Below are positions 8,934 to 23,895 of a stretch of DNA of 64,000 nt, piece after piece. Every line of letters begins with the position of its first letter. The stretch's first letter is position 1. The DNA is from Pontibacter sp. G13 (GTDB lineage Bacteria; Bacteroidota; Bacteroidia; J057), in assembly GCF_031851795.1 (NCBI RefSeq), contig NZ_CP134696.1, positions 5,332,001 to 5,396,000 on the forward strand. The letters are read 5' to 3'. A model generated the notes under the pieces. It searched no databases and had not been told where the DNA came from. It was given only the letters and a program-made list of their open reading frames with translations. The translations under genes were made by a program, and so were the position numbers.

Positions 8934-9632
8934 ATGAGTTTAATTTTCTTCTTGCTTCAAGCCCTTCGGCCCAAAGATACCGGTCCGATCTACACCGAAA
9001 CCAATATGGAAAACTGGATTGTGGAGCCCTTCAATGCGGCTTCGGCAATCCTGTTTGTCCTTGTCGTAGGATATTGGTTTTGGAAGTTGCGCGGACAATA
9101 TCGGCATCATTTGTTTCTGACATTCGTGCTGCCGGTTCTCCTGATTGGTGGAATCGGCGGAACCCTCTACCACGCCTTCCGCAATTCTGAGTTTTTCTTG
9201 GTGATGGATTGGCTGCCGATCATGCTCTTGACCTTGGCGGCGAGCATGTATTTCCTCGTGAGGGTTTTGGGTAAATGGTATTACGCTTTTGCAACCTTCG
9301 TCGTGGTGTTTTTGATGCAGTGGCTCACCTACCTGTTCGTTCCCCAGCGTTATGCGATCAACGTTTCCTATGCGATCACGGGGCTTTACGTCCTGATTCC
9401 GGTGTGGATGATGATGGCCAAGACGCAGTATCGACACAGCCAACACGTGTGGTGGTCGTTGCTGTCATTTGGGTTGGCGCTATTTTTCCGGAGTATCGAT
9501 CCTATGGCACTTCTCCCAATGGGCACCCACTTTTTGTGGCATGTGTTCGGGGCAGGTGCTTGTCACGGGATGTTGATGTATACCTATTTGATCAACTTGC
9601 CGGAGGAAGTTCCCGCTTCAGAAGCCGTTTAG
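8934..9632 (+). CDS. CREST-superfamily membrane protein, alkaline-ceramidase-like
   Basis: 232 residues, about seven transmembrane helices. Near the N-terminus WIVEPFNAASAILF resembles the EF-NT-SN region of alkaline ceramidases. Putative metal-site residues are in the superfamily order: H80 (GTLYHAF), D92 (VMDW) and a C-terminal H199-x3-H203 (HFLWH), with H211 close by. CREST members (ceramidases, PAQR/adiponectin receptors, hemolysin III) are zinc-dependent amidases or their relatives. Bacteroidota make sphingolipids, so hydrolysis of a lipid amide is plausible but unproven. The start at 8934 leaves 99 bp from the GtrA gene. Its 3' end overlaps the next, convergent gene by 4 bp. Confidence 0.7.
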   Translation: MSLIFFLLQALRPKDTGPIYTETNMENWIVEPFNAASAILFVLVVGYWFWKLRGQYRHHLFLTFVLPVLLIGGIGGTLYHAFRNSEFFLVMDWLPIMLLTLAASMYFLVRVLGKWYYAFATFVVVFLMQWLTYLFVPQRYAINVSYAITGLYVLIPVWMMMAKTQYRHSQHVWWSLLSFGLALFFRSIDPMALLPMGTHFLWHVFGAGACHGMLMYTYLINLPEEVPASEAV

Positions 9633-10105
9633 GATTGAGTCGCTGGCTCCATCTTTTTGCGGAATACGAGAAACTTGCGGGTGATGAAATTGAATATCGC
9701 CAAGGTGAGGACCTCTAAAATTTTGACAATCTGGTAGTGGAGAAAATGGAAAATGTCCAAGTACCAGTCATAGAGGACGAGGTTGATGAGATAGCTGATG
9801 CCTGCGAATAAGAAAAAGAGGCCTGCTTCCTTTTGGGTTTTGTGGGTGCCTTTGCCAAAGACGATTTCGCGGCTGAGCCAATAATTGATCCAGATGATCA
9901 AAAATGAGGAGATTGCATTGGCCCATTGTGGAGTCATGCCCATCCACTCCTTGAATACCGCCAACATGGCCATCATGATGATGAAGCACAGGACTCCCAC
10001 GCCGCCAAATTTGAGCAGTTGGAGGTGAACATGAAACCGTTTCGGGATGAAGGATTCGAAGTACTCGACCACCTGAGAGATCAGGGATGAAGGGGTTTGG
10101 CTCAT
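9629..10105 (-). CDS. GtrA family membrane protein, second copy
   Basis: 158 residues from the ATG at 10105; the frame stays open to a TTG at 10132 but the ATG is preferred. Four helices, with LKFGGVGVLCFI near the start, NYWLSREIVFGKG in the middle and NFITRKFLVFRKK at the end, all family hallmarks. It diverges clearly from the GtrA at 8361, so it is not a recent duplicate. Convergent with the ceramidase-like gene (4-bp overlap of 3' ends). Likely part of surface-polysaccharide or lipid-linked sugar handling. Confidence 0.88.
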   Translation of the reverse strand: MSQTPSSLISQVVEYFESFIPKRFHVHLQLLKFGGVGVLCFIIMMAMLAVFKEWMGMTPQWANAISSFLIIWINYWLSREIVFGKGTHKTQKEAGLFFLFAGISYLINLVLYDWYLDIFHFLHYQIVKILEVLTLAIFNFITRKFLVFRKKMEPATQS

Positions 10106-10328
10106 CGAAATGCTTGGCTGATTTAGATGCAATTACGTCCTAAACCGCCATTTATTTTATGGCAGATTGGTCAATTGCGACTACTTCTTCCCCATGTGCC
10201 AAATCTTGAGAATCAACGGATCATCGCATTTCTGGAAAGATGGGCACTAGGACGAATCGTTGTCGTTGACCGTGATGAAACGTTCTGGGCGGTCTGCCGT
10301 TTCTGCATCAACTCCCAACCAATAGATT

Positions 10329-10640
10329 ATGGATTTATCTCAACTGACCATCACCCAAAACCCTGACCGTAAGCGCTATGAAATGCAGGTAGGGGACGAA
10401 ATTGCCTTCATGGAATACATCCTTCGCAAAGAGGAAGAGATGTACATCACCCACACCGAAGTCCCTAAGTCGCTGGAAGGAAAGGGAATCGGCTCCAAGT
10501 TGGCAGCCCTCGTGCTGGAAGATATGCGTAAGCAAGGACTCAAACTGGTACCGCTCTGTCCGTTTATGTCCTATTACATCAAGGAGCATCCCGATGATTG
10601 GGACATCCTCTCAGATCAGGTTTCCCACAAATTCAAATGA
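10329..10640 (+). CDS. small GNAT-fold N-acetyltransferase (YjdJ-like)
   Basis: 103 residues. The pattern THTEVPKSLEGKGIGSKLA holds the acetyl-CoA-binding loop (GKGIGS), followed by CPFMSYYIKEHP, both typical of the short COG2388-type acetyltransferases. These are about half the size of ordinary GNATs and their substrates are mostly unknown. It stands alone, convergent with the next gene. Confidence 0.85.
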   Translation: MDLSQLTITQNPDRKRYEMQVGDEIAFMEYILRKEEEMYITHTEVPKSLEGKGIGSKLAALVLEDMRKQGLKLVPLCPFMSYYIKEHPDDWDILSDQVSHKFK

Positions 10641-10652
10641 TTACCCAGGGGA

Positions 10653-11258
10653 TTACGACGAAAGGACTGGAACTCCCATAAATTGCCCTAGTCTTTGGGC
10701 CTCCTCCCGGATGACATCTAGGTTGGAATGATCGATGACGTTTTCCCGGGAGCCATCTTTGCGGACAATATTCAATTCGTAGGAATGGTACCCGCGCTTC
10801 CGATTGCCACCGGAGGGAATATACTCCTGTAGGATCTGGAGCGCGTAAATATCAGCAAAGGGAATTTCCTTCCGGGAGGTTCCCTTTTTGAATCCGTGGA
10901 GGTACACCTGGTTTCTACGATCAAATATCCGGGGCATCATCAATTGATACATCATGATGATCGAACCGATCGGGAAGAGCAGGAATAATCCCAAGCCCAA
11001 TTGTTCGGCGACTGGGCGATCGGAAAATTCGGACCAATTGTATAGATCAAATAAAATTACAGGAACGGCGAAGAATCCCATGAAAGCAGTGGCAAATAGC
11101 AGGGCGCCAAGGGTGGGTTTGTACCCCCACTTCTCAGAGTTGAACTCGACGAGCCGATGCGTTCGGAAGCTGGTGCCACCTAATTGCAACGGACTGTTCG
11201 AGACCCGATTAGGGCCACGAGGATTGGATGGCGGGGTAGAGGAATCGCCAGATTGCAT
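10653..11258 (-). CDS. hypothetical protein with two membrane helices
   Basis: 201 residues. A polar N-terminal 45 residues is followed by two adjacent hydrophobic helices (about residues 48-70 and 88-108) and a C-terminal soluble domain containing YHSYELNIVRKDGSRENVIDH and an ending LGQFMGVPV. The helical hairpin plus small beta-rich domain is the layout of PH-like membrane proteins common in Bacteroidota. Function unknown. It ends 12 bp from the convergent acetyltransferase. Confidence 0.7.
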   Translation of the reverse strand: MQSGDSSTPPSNPRGPNRVSNSPLQLGGTSFRTHRLVEFNSEKWGYKPTLGALLFATAFMGFFAVPVILFDLYNWSEFSDRPVAEQLGLGLFLLFPIGSIIMMYQLMMPRIFDRRNQVYLHGFKKGTSRKEIPFADIYALQILQEYIPSGGNRKRGYHSYELNIVRKDGSRENVIDHSNLDVIREEAQRLGQFMGVPVLSS

Positions 11259-11390
11259 GATGAGTCGAGTTGATGTAAAATTCTGTGAAATATACAGAAA
11301 AATAATTATCTCAATTACGCAGCCAACTCGCTAGGTGAATCGAGGAAATCCTCCCATATTATGGGTTAATATGAATCGATCGTCCTCGAT

Positions 11391-17622
<6,232 letters not shown>

Positions 17623-17629
17623 TGGGGAG

Positions 17630-20600
17630 TTAGCCCAACTGTTGAATGAACTTTTCGAGAAGTTGGAGTCCTCCGTCCTGGAGCCACTTTTTCAGGGATT
17701 CCGAGATGCCTGTGTCCAGGCCTTTGGCGAGGCGATCCGCCATGAATTTGTGGCCTGCTTTCAAGGCCCGATTCAGCCAACGCTTCCATCGTTTGGTATC
17801 TTTGGCAGAATCGGGCTGCGGGCTATCTTTGATCTCTTCCAGAATCTCCCCAAGCTCCTCTTGAGCATCCTCACTGAGGAGATGCTGAGTCGTGGCTACA
17901 TCCACCAGTTCTTGAAGCTGCGCAACCTGTTGCTGGATCTGTATCTCAATACTGACCTGCGTCTGGGACTGGTGGGTGTCTCCTTGGTTGTTGGCGCTGA
18001 GATTGTGGACGTCGCCGCGGATATTGTAGGTGATATTTACGTTTGGAGCGGACGTTTTTTGGGGAGGCTGCGGCGATGAATGAACATAATCTTCGGGCAA
18101 GGCAGGCGGACGACGACGGGATTGCAGGGGATCAGGGATTGGCGGATTGGGGTAAACTTCCTGATCCATGCGATCCGGATGGGATTGAGACAGGCCGGTT
18201 AGGGTGTCGAGCAGGCTTTGGCGGATCTGGTTTTCCCTTCTGGTGCTTTCTTCAAACGGCAGGGTGTCTACGATGACCTGTTTTTTTAAGGTTTCGTATT
18301 GTCCGCGCAGTTGGGATGCAACGGTTGAGGCAGAGGTTCCTTTGCTGGCTTTTTCCAATTGGATCAAAGCTTCATCCAAATTCCCATCACTAACGAGTTG
18401 TTGGATATAGTTGATCTGATTGAGGGAGTCTGGCCGCTCGAAGGATCGATAGGTGTTATCGAAATAAAAGGTCTCGTGGATGAGAGATTTGACAGTAACG
18501 GAATCACAGCTATGGTTACACTCGATCGTACTCTTTTTTAGTTCGATTCGTCTGTCGAGATCTTTCTTTCTGAAGTAATACTGTGGATTGATTTTTTGCT
18601 TGCACTTCTGGCAGTTGCAGGGAATTTCCTTGTCCACTGACATTTTCTCGGAAAAGTGAAAATCTTTGTGAATCTGATCTAAGTGTTGGACAAGAATGGT
18701 CAAGAGTTCTTTACAATTTTGGCCTTTGACACGGATATAGATATGGCGATCCCGTTGATTTTCTCGGACTTCGGCAATGGCGCTTTCCCTCGCAAATACT
18801 GCCCCACGCTTCCAAATCAGATCTTCCTCCAGCAAAAAGGTATGCAACTTGACTATCAACCTCGGAACAATACCTTTGGGCATGAACTGATAGGTGTATC
18901 GGAGCGATAATTCCTGCTCTCCCGGTTCCCACTGATAACTGTTAGGCTGGTCGGCTGGCAACAATTCTGGGACGATGAATTGGTCTTTTCCACTGACGCG
19001 GAAGCACAGCTCCAAGCCTCTGATCTCCATGAGGTTGAGCATCATGTCGAAATGTTGCTTTCGAACTGATTGGCCCCAAATTCCGGCCAAGTCTGCCTTG
19101 GTAAAATAGCCTGCCCGTTGCTGCTTTTTCGTGTGGTCCAATACTCGATAGATGCAGTCCAATACCCATTGGATATCGAGAAACACTTTGTCACGGAGAT
19201 TGTCTTGATCGAAATGCAGGACATTCCCGAGGTCGTGTAGGAATGCCAATAGCACCTCTTGGTGACTCACTTTCGTTACCCCATGATTTTCACAGATCTC
19301 TACATATCGGTCATGCGAAATGAATTTCTTTCGTGCTTTATATCCGTACAAGGCTTCGCGAACCTTTACCCAAGCTTGGGGCCATACTTGACCGTGTTTG
19401 ATATGGGGGAGCTCGCGGATATAGGACTCGATAGAGGTTTGGAGCGCTTCAATTTGACGAATGTCGGTCCCCAGATTTACCTGCTTATGCTCTTTGAAAT
19501 TGGGGTATTCCGATTGCCATTCTCCAAAAGCGGGATTTTGGCGGATATCTCCCTTTTCATTCAAAACCATCAGTAGTGGACTCGTCCCTCCCAAAAGCTC
19601 CTGCGCTTGCAACCAGTAATGCGGGTTTTCTTCGATCCGGCCATCCAACAACATCACATACAAGGCCCGCTTGGAGAGAAACAGTTGATGAATCCCATGA
19701 TACACCTCTTGCCCGCCAAAATCCCAGATATGCATTTGAATATCAGCATCCTGCTCGGTTTGGAATATTTCGGTGGTCACATCGATCCCACGAGTCGTGT
19801 CTGAATCTTCCTGGGGCATGGGGGCTCGAGCATCACAGATCTTGCGCGCAAAGGTCGTTTTCCCAGCTCCGGCTTCTCCGATGATCAACATGCGGGCCTC
19901 ATACACGGTATTGCGACCAGCTTCAAGCGCCTCAAAATAGCTGAGGAACGCCTCGCGACCTTCTTGAACAATTTCGAGGGGTGGGTGGAGGATGGGTTGG
20001 TTGTAGATGGTAATCGAGCGGTAATCGGCATATCCTCTGAATTCATTCGCATAGCGTAAATCCAGCGGCCTCACAGGATTAGTTAGGATCGGTACCAGGA
20101 ATTCGAGCGAATTGAGCTGGTCAAGCTGAAGCGCTTCTAACAGTGTTTCGTTTGGGAAGATGTTCTGAGTATCAGAATTTATTGCAGTTGTAGGGGTAGC
20201 TAGTTCTTGGAGGCTGGGCAAAATTTCTGAGGAAGTATGTTTGGAGACGTAAAATGTGGGAACATGGAGTGATCTCAGAAGCGGTAATTCCAAAATCGGT
20301 CCAATGTCCTGAACTTGGGTACCCCAAAAGTGAAGTGTTGACATTTTAGTGAGATTTTTGATGGGCTCAATGTCCTTTACTTGGGTATTTGAGAAGTTAA
20401 GATTTGAGATGTTAGTGAGGTTTTTGATGGGCTGAATGTCCTGAACTTGGGTACCCGAAAAGTCAAGAATTGAGATTTTCGAGAGGTTTTGAATCGGCTC
20501 AATGTCCTTTACTAGGGTTCTGGAAAAGTCAAGAATTGAGATTTTCGAGAGGTTTTTGATCGGCTCAATGTCCTTTACTGGGGTATCCCAAAAAATAAGT

Positions 20601-21589
20601 GTTGAGATGTTTGTGAGATTTTTGATGGGCTCAATGTCCTTTACTCCGGTATTTGAGAAGTTAAGATTTGAGATTTTCGATAGGTTTTTGATAGGTTCAA
20701 TGTCCTGTACTTGGGTACCCGAAAATTGAAGTTTTGAGATATTCGAGAGGTTTTGAATCGGCTTAATGTCCTTTACTTGGGTATTTGAGAAGTTAAGATT
20801 TGAGATTTTCGATAGGTTTTTGATGGGCTCAATGTCCTTTACTGGGGTATCCCTAAAAATAAGTGTTGAGATGTTTGTGAGATTTTTGATGGGCTCAATG
20901 TCCTTTACTTGGGTATTTAAGAAGTTAAGATTTGAGATGTTCGAGAGGTTTTTGATAGGCTCAATGTCCTTTACTGAGGTATCCCAAAAGTAAAGTTCCG
21001 TGATATTTGTGAGATTTTTGATCGGCTGAATGTCCTGAACTTGGGTACCGGAAAAGTTGAGAGTTGAGATGTTCGATAGGTTTTTGATCGGTTCAATGTC
21101 CTGAACTTGGGTTCTGGAAAAGTTAAGTGTGGAGATTTTAGTGAGATTTTTAAGGTGCTCAATGTCTCTAATTCGTGTTCTTGATAGAATTAATGTATGA
21201 AGCTTGGAAAGATGAACAAGGAAGGATAGGTCTTCTAGGTGGGAATTTCTCAGTCTCAGGGTTTTTAAGTTGCTCAACGCTCCCAACGGGAAGGCATTAT
21301 TGTATGGATATTTCAATAAGGTTTTTCCTGAAATGTCAAGCAATTCCAGATCGACAAGATTCGCGATCCCGTCGGGGATATATTCAATTATATTGACTGG
21401 TTCTTTCCATACCTCTTTCCACCGATCCTCCTCCTCGTCATACTCCCAATCTCCCAACACCAGTGACTTCAACCACACACACTCAAAGAGTTCCGCTGGT
21501 ATTTCTCGAAGGCCTGTACGGGCGAGGCTGAGGTGTGGATGTTTGGTCTGCTGATTCTCACGGATCTTTTGGAGGGCCAATTCGGACAT
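17630..21589 (-). CDS. Roco protein: leucine-rich repeats, Roc GTPase, COR domain
   Basis: 1319 residues, no signal peptide. Leucine-rich repeats span about residues 20-470, including 13 contiguous 22-residue units at 143-428. The Roc GTPase follows: P-loop G571-EAGAGKT, switch motif W622-DFGGQE, and NEKGD at 677-681 in the G4 position. A COR domain follows (about 720-960) with a Cys cluster C991, C993, C996, C1024, C1028 that could bind metal. The last 140 residues are a Gln-rich segment and a helical tail of unknown role. Bacterial Roco proteins are GTP-regulated dimers related to human LRRK2, mostly without known function. Convergent with the beta-galactosidase, 7 bp apart, and apparently monocistronic. 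Confidence 0.93.
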   Translation of the reverse strand: MSELALQKIRENQQTKHPHLSLARTGLREIPAELFECVWLKSLVLGDWEYDEEEDRWKEVWKEPVNIIEYIPDGIANLVDLELLDISGKTLLKYPYNNAFPLGALSNLKTLRLRNSHLEDLSFLVHLSKLHTLILSRTRIRDIEHLKNLTKISTLNFSRTQVQDIEPIKNLSNISTLNFSGTQVQDIQPIKNLTNITELYFWDTSVKDIEPIKNLSNISNLNFLNTQVKDIEPIKNLTNISTLIFRDTPVKDIEPIKNLSKISNLNFSNTQVKDIKPIQNLSNISKLQFSGTQVQDIEPIKNLSKISNLNFSNTGVKDIEPIKNLTNISTLIFWDTPVKDIEPIKNLSKISILDFSRTLVKDIEPIQNLSKISILDFSGTQVQDIQPIKNLTNISNLNFSNTQVKDIEPIKNLTKMSTLHFWGTQVQDIGPILELPLLRSLHVPTFYVSKHTSSEILPSLQELATPTTAINSDTQNIFPNETLLEALQLDQLNSLEFLVPILTNPVRPLDLRYANEFRGYADYRSITIYNQPILHPPLEIVQEGREAFLSYFEALEAGRNTVYEARMLIIGEAGAGKTTFARKICDARAPMPQEDSDTTRGIDVTTEIFQTEQDADIQMHIWDFGGQEVYHGIHQLFLSKRALYVMLLDGRIEENPHYWLQAQELLGGTSPLLMVLNEKGDIRQNPAFGEWQSEYPNFKEHKQVNLGTDIRQIEALQTSIESYIRELPHIKHGQVWPQAWVKVREALYGYKARKKFISHDRYVEICENHGVTKVSHQEVLLAFLHDLGNVLHFDQDNLRDKVFLDIQWVLDCIYRVLDHTKKQQRAGYFTKADLAGIWGQSVRKQHFDMMLNLMEIRGLELCFRVSGKDQFIVPELLPADQPNSYQWEPGEQELSLRYTYQFMPKGIVPRLIVKLHTFLLEEDLIWKRGAVFARESAIAEVRENQRDRHIYIRVKGQNCKELLTILVQHLDQIHKDFHFSEKMSVDKEIPCNCQKCKQKINPQYYFRKKDLDRRIELKKSTIECNHSCDSVTVKSLIHETFYFDNTYRSFERPDSLNQINYIQQLVSDGNLDEALIQLEKASKGTSASTVASQLRGQYETLKKQVIVDTLPFEESTRRENQIRQSLLDTLTGLSQSHPDRMDQEVYPNPPIPDPLQSRRRPPALPEDYVHSSPQPPQKTSAPNVNITYNIRGDVHNLSANNQGDTHQSQTQVSIEIQIQQQVAQLQELVDVATTQHLLSEDAQEELGEILEEIKDSPQPDSAKDTKRWKRWLNRALKAGHKFMADRLAKGLDTGISESLKKWLQDGGLQLLEKFIQQLG
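20306..21163 (-). repeat. 13 tandem 66-bp units encoding leucine-rich repeats
   Basis: Inside the Roco gene, thirteen 22-codon units follow each other without gaps; the typical unit reads IEPIKNLTNISTLNFSxTxVKD. The DNA is also closely similar between units, with short alternating variants (STLIFWDTPVKD, SNLNFSNTQVKD) recurring in different orders, which points to recent duplication or gene conversion. Copy number may differ between strains. Confidence 0.95.
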
Positions 21590-21867
21590 CTGAACTTGAT
21601 TTAAGTGACAGTATGGTATCGATTTCGAAATGATCCCTCAATATCGAAAATTTATACAATCCGATTGATCTGATATTTGAGTGACCCTTCCCCTGCATTT
21701 GTAGGGGGTGGACATGCCCGAAATTTCCTGCATGGCTTGATCCTGCCTTCCATCCACCCCGCTCCTCCCAACAATTTTTCCTAGCTTGCAAGCAATCCAT
21801 TATCCCAACATTCCTACTGTCATACAGGCCGGAATTTCGGTCGGATGGGGACATCTTGTACATCAAC

Positions 21868-22485
21868 ATGAAGAACTTTCAACGGGTGATCTGGCTGCTC
21901 TGTGGCCTGCTGGCGGGACCGCTGGCGATGTATGGGCAGGAGGAGGAAGCAGAACTGACGGACCTCGACCGGACGTTTATGCCGGCGATCCAGATGGGAT
22001 ATGTGTTTCATGGGACGCCGGAGCTGTCAGGCGGGATCATGGTCCAGACCTCGATCGAATATCGCGACATCTCGAATTTTACTTTTCGGGTGAATTACGA
22101 CGATTTCAATTCCAATATGAACGTCGAATACCCCGTGAATCAGGATCTGCAATTCACGGGGCGGGTGTCGTTCACCGAGTTTATCGGTGGGGTGGGCTAC
22201 CGCCAGCAAATGGGCAAGCACAATCTCACGGGCTACGTCCAATCGGGCATCCGAACCTATGGCTATCCGGTGTTCAACATCGACAGCACCCAAGCCAATC
22301 TCGACTACGATAGCCGCAATATCCCGATCATGCGCTACAGTTTGGGGTACGAGTTTGCCCTCGCGCCTCGACTCTTCCTGACGGTGGAAGCGTTGGTGAG
22401 CCACACCTTGAATCCCAAGGATTATTGGATCGATGATCGGTGGTCGTATGGGGTGACGGTTGGAATTTCCGCGCCGCTGATTTGA
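21868..22485 (+). CDS. outer-membrane beta-barrel protein
   Basis: 205 residues from the ATG at 21868 (an in-frame TTG lies at 21856). The signal peptide (NFQRVIWLLCGLLAGPLAMYGQ) is followed by an acidic linker and alternating polar/aromatic strands such as NFTFRVNYDDF, LTGYVQSGIRTYGY and WSYGVTVGISAPLI, which fit an 8-stranded outer-membrane barrel. No specific family recognised; function unknown. It is divergent from the Roco gene. Confidence 0.7.
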   Translation: MKNFQRVIWLLCGLLAGPLAMYGQEEEAELTDLDRTFMPAIQMGYVFHGTPELSGGIMVQTSIEYRDISNFTFRVNYDDFNSNMNVEYPVNQDLQFTGRVSFTEFIGGVGYRQQMGKHNLTGYVQSGIRTYGYPVFNIDSTQANLDYDSRNIPIMRYSLGYEFALAPRLFLTVEALVSHTLNPKDYWIDDRWSYGVTVGISAPLI

Positions 22486-22556
22486 GAGCGCCTAAGCATG
22501 ACATTTCGAGCGATGAATCCGTGGTCTCAGCACAGCAGAATCCCGCAATCCGCTCC

Positions 22557-22744
22557 ATGTGTGGATGGCCTGCCGCGGCGTAAAGTGCCCGGAGTGGGCC
22601 GACCTTCGGGAGGCGTCTCGAATCTGGGGGCGGCGATCTCTCGCCCCCAGATACGAGACCGAGCATCGCGAGTCCGTAGGGCCCTGACCCGGCGACTCCT
22701 TGGCTAGGCGCAGTCATGGATGCCCAGCACGCCGGGATACGCCC
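22557..22744 (-). repeat. intergenic structured repeat, copy A
   Basis: On the minus strand it begins GGGCGTATCCCGGCG (right end 22744-22730) and ends near TTACGCCGCGGCA (left end). The middle holds a hairpin: an 18-nt arm at 22615-22632, loop GCGATCTCT at 22633-22641 and the second arm at 22642-22659, with a single mismatch. The core CGCCGGGTCAGG is shared with copy C. It fills the gap between the barrel protein and the nitrilase-family gene. Confidence 0.85.
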
Positions 22745-22761
22745 AAATCGTCATGTTTCCC

Positions 22762-23466
22762 CTAAAACTCCATCAGCTTCAATTGTCCATCCATCGCCGT
22801 TTCTAGCTGCATGGCTTCTCCGGCAGGATTCCACGCACCGGATCTCCCCGCCGATTCGAAGTCCTCACTCACGCCGATGCTGTTGACAAGCGCTGTGTAT
22901 GTCTGGTGTTGCTGGGCCAAATTGCCCATCCGGACAGTGGAGGCGTTCATGCCCGAATCGGTTTTGGCGACGCTGGCGAGATAGAGGTCGATGTCTTGGG
23001 CAAATGCATGGGCGGCATGGGCTTCCACGGAGATTTCGTAGCAGATGGCCAAGGCGATGCGCTTTCCGGCTATTTCCAAGATCGGGCCGCCCGCCCCGGG
23101 ACTGAAGTAGGGGACTTCATCGTTATGGAGAAATTCCTTGCCGTAGATGGTCAAATGCGCATTCGGGCCGAACACAAAGTTCATGATCCACGGTAGTTCC
23201 GGCCCCCTCCAAGGCACTCCCACTCCCGCATATATTCCCAGACGCTCACAAGCTTCATGGAAAGGAGCCAAAAACGGATCGTACTTTGACATGCTCAGAT
23301 TCTCCGCGAGCCTCGGGGCATATCCCGTCAGCGATAGCTCGGGAAAGCACACCAAGTCGGCGCCATGCTCGGCGGCAGTTTCAATGGCAGTCAGGTGGAG
23401 CGCCCGATTGGCCTCCAATTGACCGGGCAGGCATGGCAATTCTGCAAGGGCAAGCTTCATGGGCAT
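22762..23466 (-). CDS. carbon-nitrogen hydrolase (nitrilase superfamily)
   Basis: 234 residues, covering a single nitrilase domain of slightly short length. The catalytic triad is visible: E43 in FPELSLTGY, K110 in YGKEFLHNDE and C142 in AICYEISVE. These thiol enzymes hydrolyse amides or nitriles in the cytoplasm. Substrate not identifiable; small-amide or deaminated-glutathione-type amidases are possible. A second ATG two codons in is an alternative start. It is flanked on both sides by copies of the structured intergenic repeat and is probably monocistronic. Confidence 0.88.
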   Translation of the reverse strand: MPMKLALAELPCLPGQLEANRALHLTAIETAAEHGADLVCFPELSLTGYAPRLAENLSMSKYDPFLAPFHEACERLGIYAGVGVPWRGPELPWIMNFVFGPNAHLTIYGKEFLHNDEVPYFSPGAGGPILEIAGKRIALAICYEISVEAHAAHAFAQDIDLYLASVAKTDSGMNASTVRMGNLAQQHQTYTALVNSIGVSEDFESAGRSGAWNPAGEAMQLETAMDGQLKLMEF

Positions 23467-23589
23467 TCAGTGAAATGAGAACGGTACATGTGCGACAGGG
23501 AAGTCCCCAAAATACAGAATTTCCAGATGCAAGAAAGGCGCTTGCAGCCATATGCATGATTTCAGGAAATGTTTGGCTAAGCAGCATTT

Positions 23590-23812
23590 GGGCGTATCCC
23601 GGCGATCTTGGCTAGAGGTTTCTCTCTCGGAATTGAGGTCGCCGGGCCGGGCTATGCATGGGTTCGCGTTGCTCCGTCCTCCTCCATATTTGCGTGTTCT
23701 CACCGCTTTGAAAAAGCCAGAATCCAGTCCTTCACCTGATCCCAATCTCCGGAGTCGGACTGCTCGTGCCTCGCACCATTCCTATCCCTTACGCCGCACC
23801 ACCCAGCCGCAC
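23590..23812 (+). repeat. intergenic structured repeat, copy B
   Basis: Begins GGGCGTATCCCGGCG at 23590 and ends TTACGCCGCACCACCCAGCC near 23789-23808, both ends shared with copies A, C and D. It retains the CGCCGGGCCGGGCT core near 23641, but its central 120 bp differ from the other copies and lack the long hairpin. It lies in the gap between the nitrilase-family gene and feoB. Confidence 0.8.
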
Positions 23813-23837
23813 AGCTACTTCTCAGACTCCAAAAAGC

Positions 23838-23869
23838 AAAAAGGACCATCCCGAAGAATCGTCCCTTTT
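23838..23869 (-). terminator. feoAB terminator
   Basis: Read on the minus strand downstream of feoB, an AAAAGGGAC / GTCCTTTTT stem is followed by GCTTTTTGG. It lies 27 bp past the feoB stop. Confidence 0.75.
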
Positions 23870-23895
23870 GGAGGTTTATGTCTATGTCCTGAGCG

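Noticed and set aside
10127-10366. 79-codon plus-strand frame
   Set aside because: Overlaps the well-supported acetyltransferase start and has no recognisable composition or motif.
20306-21163. CRISPR array
   Set aside because: The 66-bp periodic repeats are in frame and encode leucine-rich repeats; there are no unique spacers and no cas genes.
23467-23745. 92-codon minus-strand frame
   Set aside because: Falls within structured repeat copy B and has no protein features.
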